This document shows, piece by piece, positions 1 through 12,400 of a DNA stretch of 64,000 bases. A program made the position numbers and the translations under genes. This DNA is from Channa striata (taxonomy: Eukaryota; Chordata; Actinopteri; Anabantiformes; Channidae). Under the pieces are notes generated by a model. That model was given only the letters and a program-made list of their open reading frames with translations, did not search any database and was not told the origin of the DNA. The stretch covers positions 8,999,540 through 9,063,539 of the forward strand of contig CM065170.1 in NCBI GenBank assembly GCA_033026295.1, in the 5' to 3' direction. The stretch's first letter is position 1; every line of letters begins with the position of its first letter.

Positions 1-1637
1 GTTGGAATGTAAAAGCAAGATGGGTACAGGTCCAAAAGGAACAATTAGGCGGCTGGGTTGTGTTATGACGACTCTACAGCATGAAGCCTTCTTGGCTGAG
101 AGCTTAAGTAAAGGGTGAGGTCCCTTCCAGTGGCATGATGAACATTTTGGCAACGTGGCCACGGACATCCCTGGAGCCAAGAATGAGTAAATCCAGTCTT
201 GAATTAAATCATGCACACACATACATACAGTACGGACACACACATACACAGACACACGACCCCAAAACCTCATAAAAGTTTACACCTGCAACCAACACAG
301 AAATACAAAATGTATCAAACAGAAACTCTAGTGGGTAATTTCTGACAATCGATGAGACACAAAGGACCAACAGCTTTTAAAAAATGTGTCTCACATTTCA
401 TTTTCAGTATTGCTGAATAAATAATTAGGCTATAAAATGTCCAAAAAGGAAGATTGTCCATCAGATGTTGCAATAGCCTTTGCTTTTGCAAAATCCATTA
501 AAAACCCTCAAAGGGACTCAGCTCATAATAAGCGAGATAAGAAAAGCTGCAGTCACACAGACCGGAGGAGCTAAAATCTGCAAATACTGTGACACAATAC
601 ACCCAGAGATGGAAAGTTTCAAAATTCAATACCTTGTTTCTTTCATGGACTGACAACTTATCGTATCTGACACAGATTTGTACACATACAGTAGGTTAGA
701 GAATGGATTCAATTATTTACTGTAGCGCAGTCAGCTGCAGCTGTATCAAACAAACAGGACACGCACAGTTTGATCTATGAATGTTGTCCAGCGTTCCTAC
801 AAAGGAACACAAGCTGCACCAACACACCAACACACTATCACACAGTCAGCATTATCTCCTTCTCAAGTCTTCCAACAAACTTCATCTGTTTTCAGCCTGT
901 GAGCCATCTGGGAGGGACGGACAACTCACATCAGCTATGATGTCATTCTCTGGGCTCCCACTGCACCCCAGACGCCCACACCCTCGAATCGAGCAAAGCA
1001 AACACACACACAGGCTGAGAGCACACAACACACAGCAAATCCCTTTTTTTTTTTTTTTTTTAACTGATCAGAATAACACATCAAAGACTCAACATGGATA
1101 CTTTGACACATCATTTACTGTTGCAGACAGTTACAGGATCATATGTCTCATTTTGATTCAGTTTGTGAGATTGATGCAATGTGGTTGGTTGCATCATTCC
1201 CAGATGACTTTATTTCAATGTCTTTCTCTCTTTTTGTTCTTATCTATTTTAACTCTTTCTGACTCCGACTCTTTGTTTGCCTCCAAACATTTACACACAT
1301 TTAATTATCATTATTTTATATAACGTTTCATAAATTGAATGTTACTTTCGATAATGAAGGAACATTTGTACTTGCACTATTATTATACTAGGTTTAAGTT
1401 TGCGTCCCCTTACACTGAAATGGCTTTGAAGGAGAGACACACACCTCCTCACACCTGTCCCCGCTAAAAACGTTCTTAAAGTGCAGAGAGGATTGACATT
1501 ATGGGAACAGTTGCTCCCTTTTTTTACGCTGCTGTGTGATGTGTTTGCATGTGGAGTTTCACTTCAGGACTGCTCCTCAAACTCCAAACACTCTGGTAGA
1601 CCTGATAGACAGAGATTATGCTGGCGTGTTTTTGTAC

Positions 1638-1653
1638 GTGTGTGTGTGTGTGT
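1638..1653. repeat. TG dinucleotide microsatellite
   Basis: A short TG run within a longer TG-rich stretch in akap12 intron 2. It is simple sequence only. Confidence 0.8.
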
Positions 1654-2345
1654 TTGCACGTGTGAGTGTTTGCTCATGTGTCGGCCTTTTGATCTGCAGC
1701 TTGCCATTTGTTGATTTTCTGTTGTTATCACAGAGATTCCTGTTCTCTTCCTGTCTCTCACAATGCATTGCTGTCTTTATCAGCCTGCACATGAGGTGGA
1801 GCTGTGCTGCCCATGTGAAACCCTTCCATGGCTTTCGCTCAGCTATCTCCCCTCTCTACGCCGGTTATCTTTCTTCCTTTTACTCCCTTACACTGCTTTA
1901 TTTTGCAACCTTGAGTCTTTCGCGATGTGACCAGGCTTTATAAGGTCAGTATCAGCTGGCTGCTACTAAAACACAACAGGTGTTCACTGGTCCACGGTTT
2001 CTGGTCAAATCTGGTTGAGTAAGGATGTAGGTGCAATGGTTTTAGCATGTGTCTTACGTTCAGCAAGGTCCAAGGTGACTCCTAGTAAGTTGTGTGATGT
2101 CTGTTGTATGACATTGAGAGTTCCAAAGTTCAGATTGTAGAGATGTGGTGTTGTTTTCTGACAGTTGAAGTTTTTGAAAACTGAAATCAGCCACATTATA
2201 GGTAAAAGACAATTATTGGAGATCCACTGTGTAATCCGCTATGAGACTATGAGATCACATTTTCCCTGAAACCACAACTAATCATGCTTAGACTTGTAAA
2301 CAACGTGTCTTCTGTCTCCTCACACGTCTTACATGGAGATTATCA

Positions 2346-2915
2346 ATGTTTCCCCCTAACACATTGTTTCTGAGTCCCTCAGTTCAAATAGAACAGGCTG
2401 AAGAAATCCTTAAATCTGCACATCAGTCTATACTGATGATGACGCAACTGCACCACACGCAAGATCTGTTTAAAAGGTTTAAACAACAGGTAGACATGTA
2501 CATTTTAGTTGAGGATAGTATAATATATGCTTGTTATACTGCAAATAAAAGTCAAAGTGGTGGAGGAAAGGTGGGAAATCTATGGTCACTTTCAGTAACA
2601 ATAGTTCTAAAAACAATTTTTGGACCGCAAAAAAGTAAAGGACCTAACTGTGTGTTAGGCCCGAAAAGCTGCAGCCAGAGCAGAACTATAAGATCTAATC
2701 AACGTCATGACATAAAGATGTGGTTCCCCTTATTTCTGTTATATATCTGCATGTTATGTTGCAGTGCGAAGTTACCCTCTCTATGCTTTATAAACTCTGC
2801 GTCTCCGCTCCGAAGGGAGTATTGGGTTACGCTAACTTTGGATAGAATCTCTTCATTTAATAAGTTATTAAATAGGATATTTGACAGAGTGGTATGTGAC
2901 ATCTCTGTGTTTTAA
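2346..2915 (+). other. Unexplained 189-codon open frame in akap12 intron 2
   Basis: I do not recognise this frame. It is open for 570 nt in AT-rich sequence, where stop codons should be frequent. The first third is hydrophilic and helix-like (residues about 13-50, rich in Q, K, E and H). A hydrophobic, signal-anchor-like stretch lies near residues 125-140 (WFPLFLLYICMLCC). The region just downstream (2930-3080) contains AATAAA-like sequence. There are no splice signals joining it to a known gene and no paralogue in the window. It could be a transposon or retroelement fossil or a chance open frame; no function is proposed. Confidence 0.2.
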
Positions 2916-3385
2916 GTAGTATAGGGTTACTCACTCCCCTGGGCCATAACATATCATGAAGTGCACAGATTGCTTTGTGCGAGGTCTGGGTCACGGCCTG
3001 ATAAATATTTAGGGAGGGTGCACACACCCCTCCAGCCCTCCCAGATTGAGGGAGACATAATAGAGTGACACTGAAAATAAATATAGACAACAGTGGAGAC
3101 AGAAGGAACCTGAAGGAGAAGAATGGAGCAGGTTATGAATCTGACAGCTAATAATATTAAAAATGTTCCTCTTGTCCCTCACTTTATAAGCAAATTACTT
3201 ATTCGCTTCTATTACATGAAGATTTTACAAGACTATATTCCACACAAACAAACGTACTTTCCACCAACAATCCAGACACAAACGCAAACAAACATTACCA
3301 CTCTTTACCTCACCGACCTCGGGGAAAGCACCCAAAGCCACACTGTAAATAAACCGGACAGATACAGACACACAAATACACCCAC

Positions 3386-3461
3386 CTTCTGCCAGCGTGT
3401 TGTCCTCTGAGTGTCCATTCAGGCTGGTCATGCTGGAGATTTGTCCATTTTTCTGCAGAGA
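3386..3461 (-). CDS. akap12: akap12 coding exon 2
   Basis: The acceptor is a pyrimidine tract ending cttttccag at 3462; the donor is GAAG/gtgggt after 3386. The 76 nt read SLQKNGQISSMTSLNGHSED and then NTLAE, in phase with exon 1. The KNGQ core is the recognisable AKAP12 feature. Confidence 0.85.
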
Positions 3462-6400
3462 CTGGAAAAGAGGGAAAGAAGAGAGAGAATGCAGAGAGTC
3501 AAACCGAATTTAAAAACACAAGTACACGAGGACAACTGGGGAGCAGACCGGTCTGCCTCTGTTTTAATTAGCCTTTTCGTGAGATGAGGAAGGTAAAAAG
3601 TCGACGTTTCCTTTAGGACTTTCAGCTTTCACTTTAGTACTACAACAAAAATACGAAGCACAGCTTATCATCAATATTATACTGTACAGTCCATCTAATG
3701 GTTTTCAGATACTAAATGCCTGTACCGACCAATCACGTCTTATGATCAGCCTGTTTCATCCCTAAGGGTGTGTGTGTGCCACTGTGGCACACAGAACGTC
3801 ATTGATTCAAAGGTCAGAGTTCCTGCACGTCATTGAAATGTGTTTCTGCTGTTCAGTAAGATGATTTCCAATCAAGTTCCTGAACCATTAGCAAAAACAT
3901 ACTCAGGGAAGAGAGAATATTAAAGGTTTTTCACTAGAAACACATGACGAGTGTGTTAACAAGTGAACAAAACACGATCTAACTCTCACAGCATCTCATC
4001 AGTAGGTCCAACTGTTAGCCGAACAATAGCAGGCAGACCAGAGCTTTTGTCTGTCCCGACCAAGGGAGAGGGAACCAGAGCCTCCCCACAGAGCTGCTAA
4101 TCTAACTAATGGACTACTCAGCCCTCATTCCCAGCTGCCCAAAGTCCTCCAGGAAAGCCTTGAAAAATGACACCACATAGGAGAGACCCGCTGTTTGGGA
4201 CGGGCTGAAGGAAAGTATTAAAAGATGAGGAAAAGAAAGTGAGAGCAGGTCGGACGAGGGAAGGGAGGAACCGTCCCACGTGTTGTTGTAAATGCTTGTG
4301 AGAGTTACGACGAAGACAAGCGCTACTGGAATCAGCTCGGCCTCCCGTGACCCTACTCAGGTTAAGGGGTATGAATGATGGGTGGACGGAGGTTGTAGGA
4401 AGGAACAAATATGAAAAACTACTTCAGTAAAAACCTCAGTAAAGATCTGCACACTGAAAGACACTTTTCTGAATTGTGTTCTATTGTGAGGTGAATGTGA
4501 TTGGTTGTAGATCTAATCAGCTGTAGTCAGTCATTTTCTTAAGATGTTTACTGGAAAAAATTCAGCCACACCTTTTATTCGTGTTCCCCACAAGTGTTCT
4601 CACCCTGCAAACTTCACACAGAAATGGAAAAACTTGGTGAGGTCATTTCAGAATGGCTCCTCAAGTGCTCGCGGTGCCATGGTGTCGTCGTTACCAAAGG
4701 GCTTGTTCCGTCCAGGAACACAGTACTTGAGTAAGTACACGCATAAGTACACACCAAGTAACTCCAAAGATAGAAATGTAGATACTGGAATTCTAATCCC
4801 TCAAAAACTCGATTCAAAGCCAGACAACAGCCCGACTGAGTGTTTAATTAAACCCAGACATATGCTGTAATAGATAAAACACTCACTGGTTCAAACCCTT
4901 ACACCCACGGAGGGGGACAGTCCTTTTATTTTTGTCCCTTAAAGCCACCAGGACCTTCGATCAGATCTGGTTTTAGCCACCAGCTGACCTGCAGACCTGC
5001 ACCGACACCCCCCCCAACTACCATCATAACTGGCATTCCCTGCATTCCTTGCCCTCTTCACCAACATTCCACAGAGCCCCTAACTCCTGATGGCGTCCTC
5101 TTTTTTCAGCCCACCGCCATCGGAATATTCACCCTTTGACTCCATTCTTCAGCACCCACACATAAGCCCTTTCTGAACTCTGTCAAAAGGGATCGAAAAG
5201 GAGGATCACTCCTTATTCGAGGTGTGAGACATGATGCTGCAGCAGGTGTAAACATCACAATAAATTCTAACGGGAGTATTTGGAGTGACGAGGTTTCCAT
5301 AGATCTTTCAATCTTGTCCACAATAGACAAACGAATAACTCATGGTCTTTGATGCTCCAGTGAGAACAAATGCAGGAAGTTCAGCATCCTGCATCTTGCA
5401 AGTTGCAAGGAAAGTGTGTTAAAAGTCAGTAAACATTAGTTTAAATAGAAATGAAGTGAGGGGAGGACAGGGCGGGGGTGATTTTCTGGTTCGAAAAAAT
5501 GTGGAGTTCCATTGAAACTTTTACAAACTTGACTGGTGAGTTTAAACCTTTCAACTTTGGAGAGAGTTGTATGATTATGTAAGCAAAGAGGATATTTCTC
5601 TGAAGGATCTTCAACCCCGCCAATGTATAAATTATTGAGAGTGAAGGCTGCGTAGGAATCATAGGAATTTCAGCTCCAGTTTATCATTTCAGTGAACTGA
5701 AACCGAACTGACCTAAAAAGTGATAGGTGTCGTCCTGCCTGAGCTGCTCGGAATTCTTTCACATGTCCCCAGACAGAATATGTCGAAATCTCAGTGCCAG
5801 TTGTGCATTTTTTGACGTCTGCCTGGTCAACATGGTCTGCCACAAAGACCTAAAGACAGACTTAGATCTGTTCCAAAAACAGCACAAAGGTCCGGTCACC
5901 AACAAAACATCTGCTTAACAAAACAACAGCAGGAGAAAAGGCACGAGGGCGTTTGGGTCTATACGCGCTTTTCTCTGTGCCACGCTCAGATTATAATAAG
6001 AGTAAATTTATGTATGTCTGCGTTTGTTTGTCTGTAGTCTTTGTGCGCATTAGGGGTTAAAGTATCACTAAACACTTCCTTCTTTCAGCCCGTTTCATTT
6101 GTTTTTGGTCACATTTTCATTTATTACAGAGGCTAAAATCTCACACAGGGTGATTTCATCACCCCGATCCTTTAGGAACTGGGTGCAGACACGTGTGGCA
6201 CTTACTGATCGTGTGGATTGTCATTTATAAAACTTCTTCAGCCTATTTAATTCAAGTTTTTATAACGAACTGATCAAATAGACAAATACAATGAGTGAGA
6301 GACTGATGGAGGTCCTCACACAAACACAGCCAGCTAAATAAATGATATTAATTTCTCACAGTCCCATTCAAAGAATAACAGGAAGGTTTAGATAAAGGCT

Positions 6401-9400
6401 TATGTAGACAGTGGTGTTCCTCAGTCATGAGAAACACCACTGTGGTTCATTGATTTTATTCCACATATGTAGTTTTATCCCTTTTAAATACACGCTTAAA
6501 CTATTGTCTGCTACTGAAAATAATCCCAAACGAATAAACACTTTAATCTATTTTATGTATTCTCTGCAAATAATATAGTTTCCAGCTGGTTTTATAAACT
6601 TTTTGAATAATTTTGTAACTACTTTTTAAAGATGAACCATCTCTCCAATGTGTAACCATTTCTAAATAACAAAAATGTTTTTCTTTGCCCCTGTTCACAC
6701 AGCAAAGGGACAGAATTACAAAGAATGTGCGTTGTGTTTTTCTTGCATGTGGTTCGCAGGATGTTTTTCACCTGTGTCGCAACATCCCATTTGTCATATT
6801 GGCCTCTGCGCCTCTAGGATTAATAGTGAAACTGCTTTGTGAATTGCTAAACCATAAACACTGACATTCCTCCATTTCGGTGACAGAGAACTAAACCTTC
6901 ACAGTTTCTAGCACAGCAACTTGATCTTCTGACTGAAAAACTCGGGCTGCAAGTGCATTTAATCTTTAAAACTTTTACATATTTGCGTATCACTGCCACG
7001 TGAGTGAAGCCTGTATGCAAAAACGAGCCTTTTAATGACTAATTAATACTTCAAAGTCTAATTTGTCAGTTTTGCTTGTGCAATCAAAAGGCTTCAGATA
7101 AAGTTCAAAAACCTTCCTATCTGATCGTGCACAACAGGAATTGTCTCCCACTTCAGGATCAGTCTCGGAATAAAGATTACATTTTCTCCTTTGCTGTTTT
7201 CCTGTGATCTTTTCTCTCCTTCTCCTTTGACTTTTATCCCCAATTTATCTTTGATTCTTATTTCCTCTTATCTGTCTCTCCCATTTACTACTTGGCTGCA
7301 CCTCTACACTCAGTGGCTCCAAGAGAGAGACGACACACTGTCTCCTAAATCACTCCACAAAGGCCAGCAGCAGAGATTTATACGTCTAAAACCAAACACA
7401 GACTGCAGGCGGACGGGGGTTAATGGAAAAGAACATTGTGACAGAGCTGGAAAATTGCATCACAACCTTAAGTCTTTAGTCTCGGAAACGGTTAAGAAAA
7501 CGCGACAACCCAATATGCAATAAAAAGTTCATAATATTTATTTAGCTTGAAAACAAAATGTTGTTAAAAAGGCTGAAGAATAGTTCAATAGACATTAAAA
7601 ATGCTTCAAAGATTTATGTGTACAGAAACAGCAGTTCAGAAGAATAGTCTTTTTTGCTGTCATTTATAAGACAAAAAAGGACCAGGATGGAGAATATAGT
7701 TCCCATAATGGGTGAATGTAGCTATTATAGGGTTTGAAATATTTGAGAATCTCTGTAAACACGAGTTGAGTTAATAAAAGGCCATCGTGATGCAGAGCCC
7801 ACTAACGAAGCAGTCGCAAATTCGCTCCATCTGCTCAATGTAATGGTCGTATCGACAACGACGTGGCGAGGTGTTGTCGAAACTGTCCCAAGAGAAAAAC
7901 TTCACGGAAAGTTCACGGCTGCTTCTAAATCCCTCATCCTTTTAATAAACACGTAGAGAAGAACGAGATTAGTGTTCTGTCCGTGAATGAAACACGAGCT
8001 ATTGCGGATTATTCCCAGATGAACTCAGGCACACAAGCGCAAACTCGCAGTAGGAGATAACAGGCTTAAAGACTCTCTGTGGGGTCGTAGTTTGTTCGTG
8101 ACAGTTAACCTCCGACCTCTGAGGTGCGGACAGAGACTCCAGGCAGACGAAAGGAGGATGACGCCGTTGGAGGGAGGATGGAGCGCAGGAAGATAAAGAG
8201 AGAGGAAAAGGGGAGTGAGAGGAGGTTAAAGCCAAGATGGGAAGATTGAGAGAAGAGAAGAGGACCAGAAACCGAAAAGGAGGACGCTGAAGAATAATGG
8301 ACTGAGAGAGATGGACGGCAGTGCCTCCCTAATGGCTTCATTTATACATGTTGAAATGGCAGATTATGGATTAAATCAATTTTGATAAACACTCCACCGT
8401 TTGATAGAGAATCAATAATTTCTGGCTACGATAAGAATCACCCGAATAGGATTTAATCTGCAAACTGAACTATTCTACAGAGGTTAAAATAAATAATAAA
8501 TGATTAATCCCGGTTGAACAGGAGGCTTCAGGGGCCTGTGAGAACCTCATATCTGTCTCTCACTCGCTCGGCCTTCATGTTTCTTCACCCCTGTCAAGTC
8601 TGCATCTATTATCCCTGACCCCTACATTCAGTACATACCAAAGATCAAAGCCTGACAAGACCCCCGAAAGAACACTCTCACTGTTTCCACAATCCATTAA
8701 CTCGGCTCAGGTGCTCGGACTGACAGGACCTGTGCTTCTGTGTGTAGAACATGCAGGCACGCGTGGGTGTGTTTGTGCCGTGCGTAGCGGCAAAGAACAC
8801 ACATAAGTCAAAAAAGAGCTGGACTTCAAATGAAGCTTCATAAAGTACACTTACTATTCTGCTAATTTACATGTTTAAAATAATCTCTCAAATATTTGCT
8901 AATTAATACTAAACACCATGTATAGATCAGGGTAATGGTCATGTTGCTTTCACGTTGAGTAGTTTAAATGGCAGCCAAGGCCAAGTTGAGTCCATTTGTA
9001 ATTCCTAGTTGTAAAGTAGATGTTCAACAGTTTATTAAAAGGCATCGTCATCTTTAGACCCACATTGTACTTCTCTTAAACTTAATTATTAATAGTGTTG
9101 TTGCAAATAGATTTGATTGTCTTGGGGCCTTGACTTGGTCTTGATAAGGGGGTTTTTACTACAACATTAATTATAATGTGATAGCATTGAGAGGACAGAA
9201 AAGCACATTTAACACACTACAAATGTTCATTTGTAACTTTGATTTTTCCCACAATGCCAGTTACAATTAACATAACTGTCAGGTAATTTAGTAAAGACAC
9301 TCACACACCTGTTAGATCCCACTTAAAGCCAAAAGACAAAAGCCGCTTGTCCTCTTTACCTACATCAGTGCATCACTAACCCTTTAACCCCTAAGCCTCT

Positions 9401-12400
9401 GTACCTCCCACAATTTGTCTATTTTCCATCGCCCTCATCCCTTCATCTGTGCGGCTGCCACACTTGAACAGCAAACACAGGCAAACAACAATAACAACAG
9501 CACTTGTCGCAGGAAAGACCCCCCACAACACGATCATAATCAGGCCACAGTGGCCAGTGTTTGACCCCAGGGGCCTGCCAAATGGGTTGAAAAAACAAAC
9601 CCACCCCCTTCACTAAACCCCCGATCGGCATCACAGCTCTAGAGTCATACGTGAGAAAATGAGGCGACTGGTGAGAGGGGGTGTCTGGAACCCATAGATG
9701 CTATAAACATGTTTTTAATTAGGGAAACATTTCAACCAGACATTGTTTTTTTATGGCTTTAGGCCTCAAATGACTCTTAGATTACTGCTGATATCTATAT
9801 GTCTAGTCTAAATGTTGGCCCACAGCCGACGTTAAGTAAGTCACTTAAACTGTAATCAATCCAAAAAACTTAAAGAACGGTTTCCCAAGCCACATACCAC
9901 ATGTCACCGAGAAAGAAGGTGCACTGCTCCTTCCTTCCCAGCAGAAAGAAGTAAATTAAATGCGAGAGTGAAGAGTGGAGTTGAGTTTAAGTGGAGCTGG
10001 GCACTTAAACTAGTATTTATTATTAGACAGTGAAGTTCTATTTATGATTCAGAAACATAAAGCTGGTTGATTTAAATCATTTCGACTTTTAAACCTGTCA
10101 GCATGTGCTACATTTCAGAGAGTTTGCAAAAATGTTTTAGAGTTTTATGTTATTTATTGAACAGATTAATTTGGTAATCCAGTTGAATTAAAACAGCAAT
10201 AATGAATTTGTCAAGAGGATTCAGCTGATCTAATCATGCAGCTAAACTTTTGTGTTTCAATGAAAATCTCTATTCAAACACATATCTGGATGGATAAATG
10301 GATAAATGCATAAATTACTTAATGGTCCTTTCAAGCTGAAATAATTATTGCTTGGCCCGTTGGCGGCAGCAGAAAGAAGATGTGAAGAAAACATTAAATA
10401 AACATCTTTGAATTGATACAGATTGAAGGTAAGAGCTGCACAAGCGTAAAGGTATTTTGTCAGGATTTTATCTGATAGACCAACACAAGGTGGAACATAA
10501 TAGTGAAGTAAAGGAAAATGATAAACGGTTTTCGAAACATCCCCCTTTACTCTGAGAAATCGTACTAAAACCTGTTGGAACCAGTTGCCTTCAGAAGTCA
10601 CCAAATTAGCAAATAGAGTCCACGTGTGTGTAATTTAATATCAGTATAAATACAGCTGTTCTGTGAAGCTCTCAGAGGTATATTAGAGAACATTGGCGAA
10701 CAAACAACATCACGTCCACAAGTCCAAGGGACACATACACAGGTCAGGGATGAAGCTGTGGAGAAGTTTAAAGCAGGGTTAGATCATAAAAAACTATCCA
10801 GAGCCCTGTACATATCTATCATCTGAAAATGGAAAGAGTATGACACAACTGCAATCCTACCTAGACGTCTGTCCACCTAAACTGACAGGCTGGGCAAGGA
10901 AATCATGAATCAAAGAAGCAGCCAAGATCCCCGTCGTAACTCAGGAGGAGCTGCAGAGATCTACAGCTCAGGTGGGAGAATCTGTCCACGGGACAACTAT
11001 TAGTTGTGCAATCCACAAAATCTGGTCTTCTTCTATGGCAAGAAGAAAGCCATTGTTGAAAGAAATTCATAAGAAGTCCTGTTTGCAGTTTGCAACAAGC
11101 CTTTGGGGAACAGCAAACTTGCTCTGGTCAGATGAGACCAGGATTTTACTTTTTGACCTAAATACAAAAGGCTGTGTGTGGCAGAAACACTGCACATCAC
11201 CCTGAACACACCATCCCCACCATGAAACATTGTGCTGGCAGCATCATGTTGGTCAGAGTTGATGGGAAATGGATGGAGCCGAATACAGGGCAAAGAAAAC
11301 CTGTTAGAGTCTGAGACTGGGGAAGAGGTTCGACTTTCAGCAGGCCAACGTCCCAAAACCTTCAGCCAGAGCTACAATGCAATGGTTAGACTGGCCCAGT
11401 CAAAGACTAGACCAAAGTCCAGCTGGGGATCTGTGGCAAGACTTAAAAACTGCTGTTCACAGACACTCTTCATCCAATCTGACTGAGGCTGAGCTATTTT
11501 TAAGAAGAATGGACAAAACGTTCACTCTCTGGACGTGCAGAGTTCGTAGACAAATAGTCCAACAGACCTGCACTTGTAATGGCAGTGAAAGGTGGTTCTA
11601 CAAAGTATTGACTCAGGGGAGCTGGACACAAATTATTAGTTATTTATTTGTAATAAATGTATAATTTTCACTTTGTGTTGGTCCATCACATAAAATCCCA
11701 ATAAAATACATTGACATTTACAAGTTCCTTTGATAGAAACCCGCCTATAGTGAACTTGTTAACAAGTAAATCTTTTTTAAGAAGGTTTTTTTTTTGTCTT
11801 TAACACAGTTAAAGACACGTGAAAGAAATCAACTTTTAAAATAGAACTGATGGGATTTTTTTTAACCAAAAATTTGCCTCTTACTTTGATTTGCTTGTTT
11901 AACAAACGATCTGCTGTGCTAATGTAATTATGCTAATGTAATTATGTCGTCTAAAAAAATGTGAATGGCTTGATCACAAACAAGCATGTGTTAAGTCATT
12001 ATATTTTGTTGTCTCAATATGGAAAATGTATTTGTTGTCTCGACTGGACTTAATTATAATGAATGAAAATTTGTCTGTTGTACAAACGAAACCTATATAT
12101 ATTTCACAAACAGCGGGGACACGTTTCATGTCCCCCTGCAATAAATCACGGAGCATTTCATTGCTGTTTAAAGCAACACTTCCAATCGTCTCAAAGGAGT
12201 AAGCAGAGACCACCTGATTCACTGCACCGCACTGCATGTTTCTAATTATCCTGAAAAACCAGGGCATCATATGAGAGTTGTGACTCTCCCAATTACAGCT
12301 GGAATCAGTTTTGTTCGACGGGGAAACATGTTCAGTGTTATTGCACACAAAATGACTACGTGTCTTAAAAATGTCACAGGCCACCCAGTTTTATTAAAAA

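Larger units (their letters stand above)
1..3385 (-). other. akap12: akap12 intron 2 (partial, runs off the left edge)
   Basis: This is non-coding sequence downstream of akap12 exon 2. I searched it for the next akap12 exon (an acidic exon with a splice acceptor of matching phase) and saw none, so the remaining exons should lie beyond position 1. It holds a poly-T run near 1045-1061, a short TG repeat near 1638-1653, and one unexplained 189-codon open frame on the plus strand at 2346-2915, treated separately. Confidence 0.65.

Noticed and set aside
781..1323. A 180-codon plus-strand open frame
   Set aside because: It runs through a poly-T tract and simple CA-rich sequence, has low-complexity composition (HTNTLSHSQH), no splice context and no recognisable domain.
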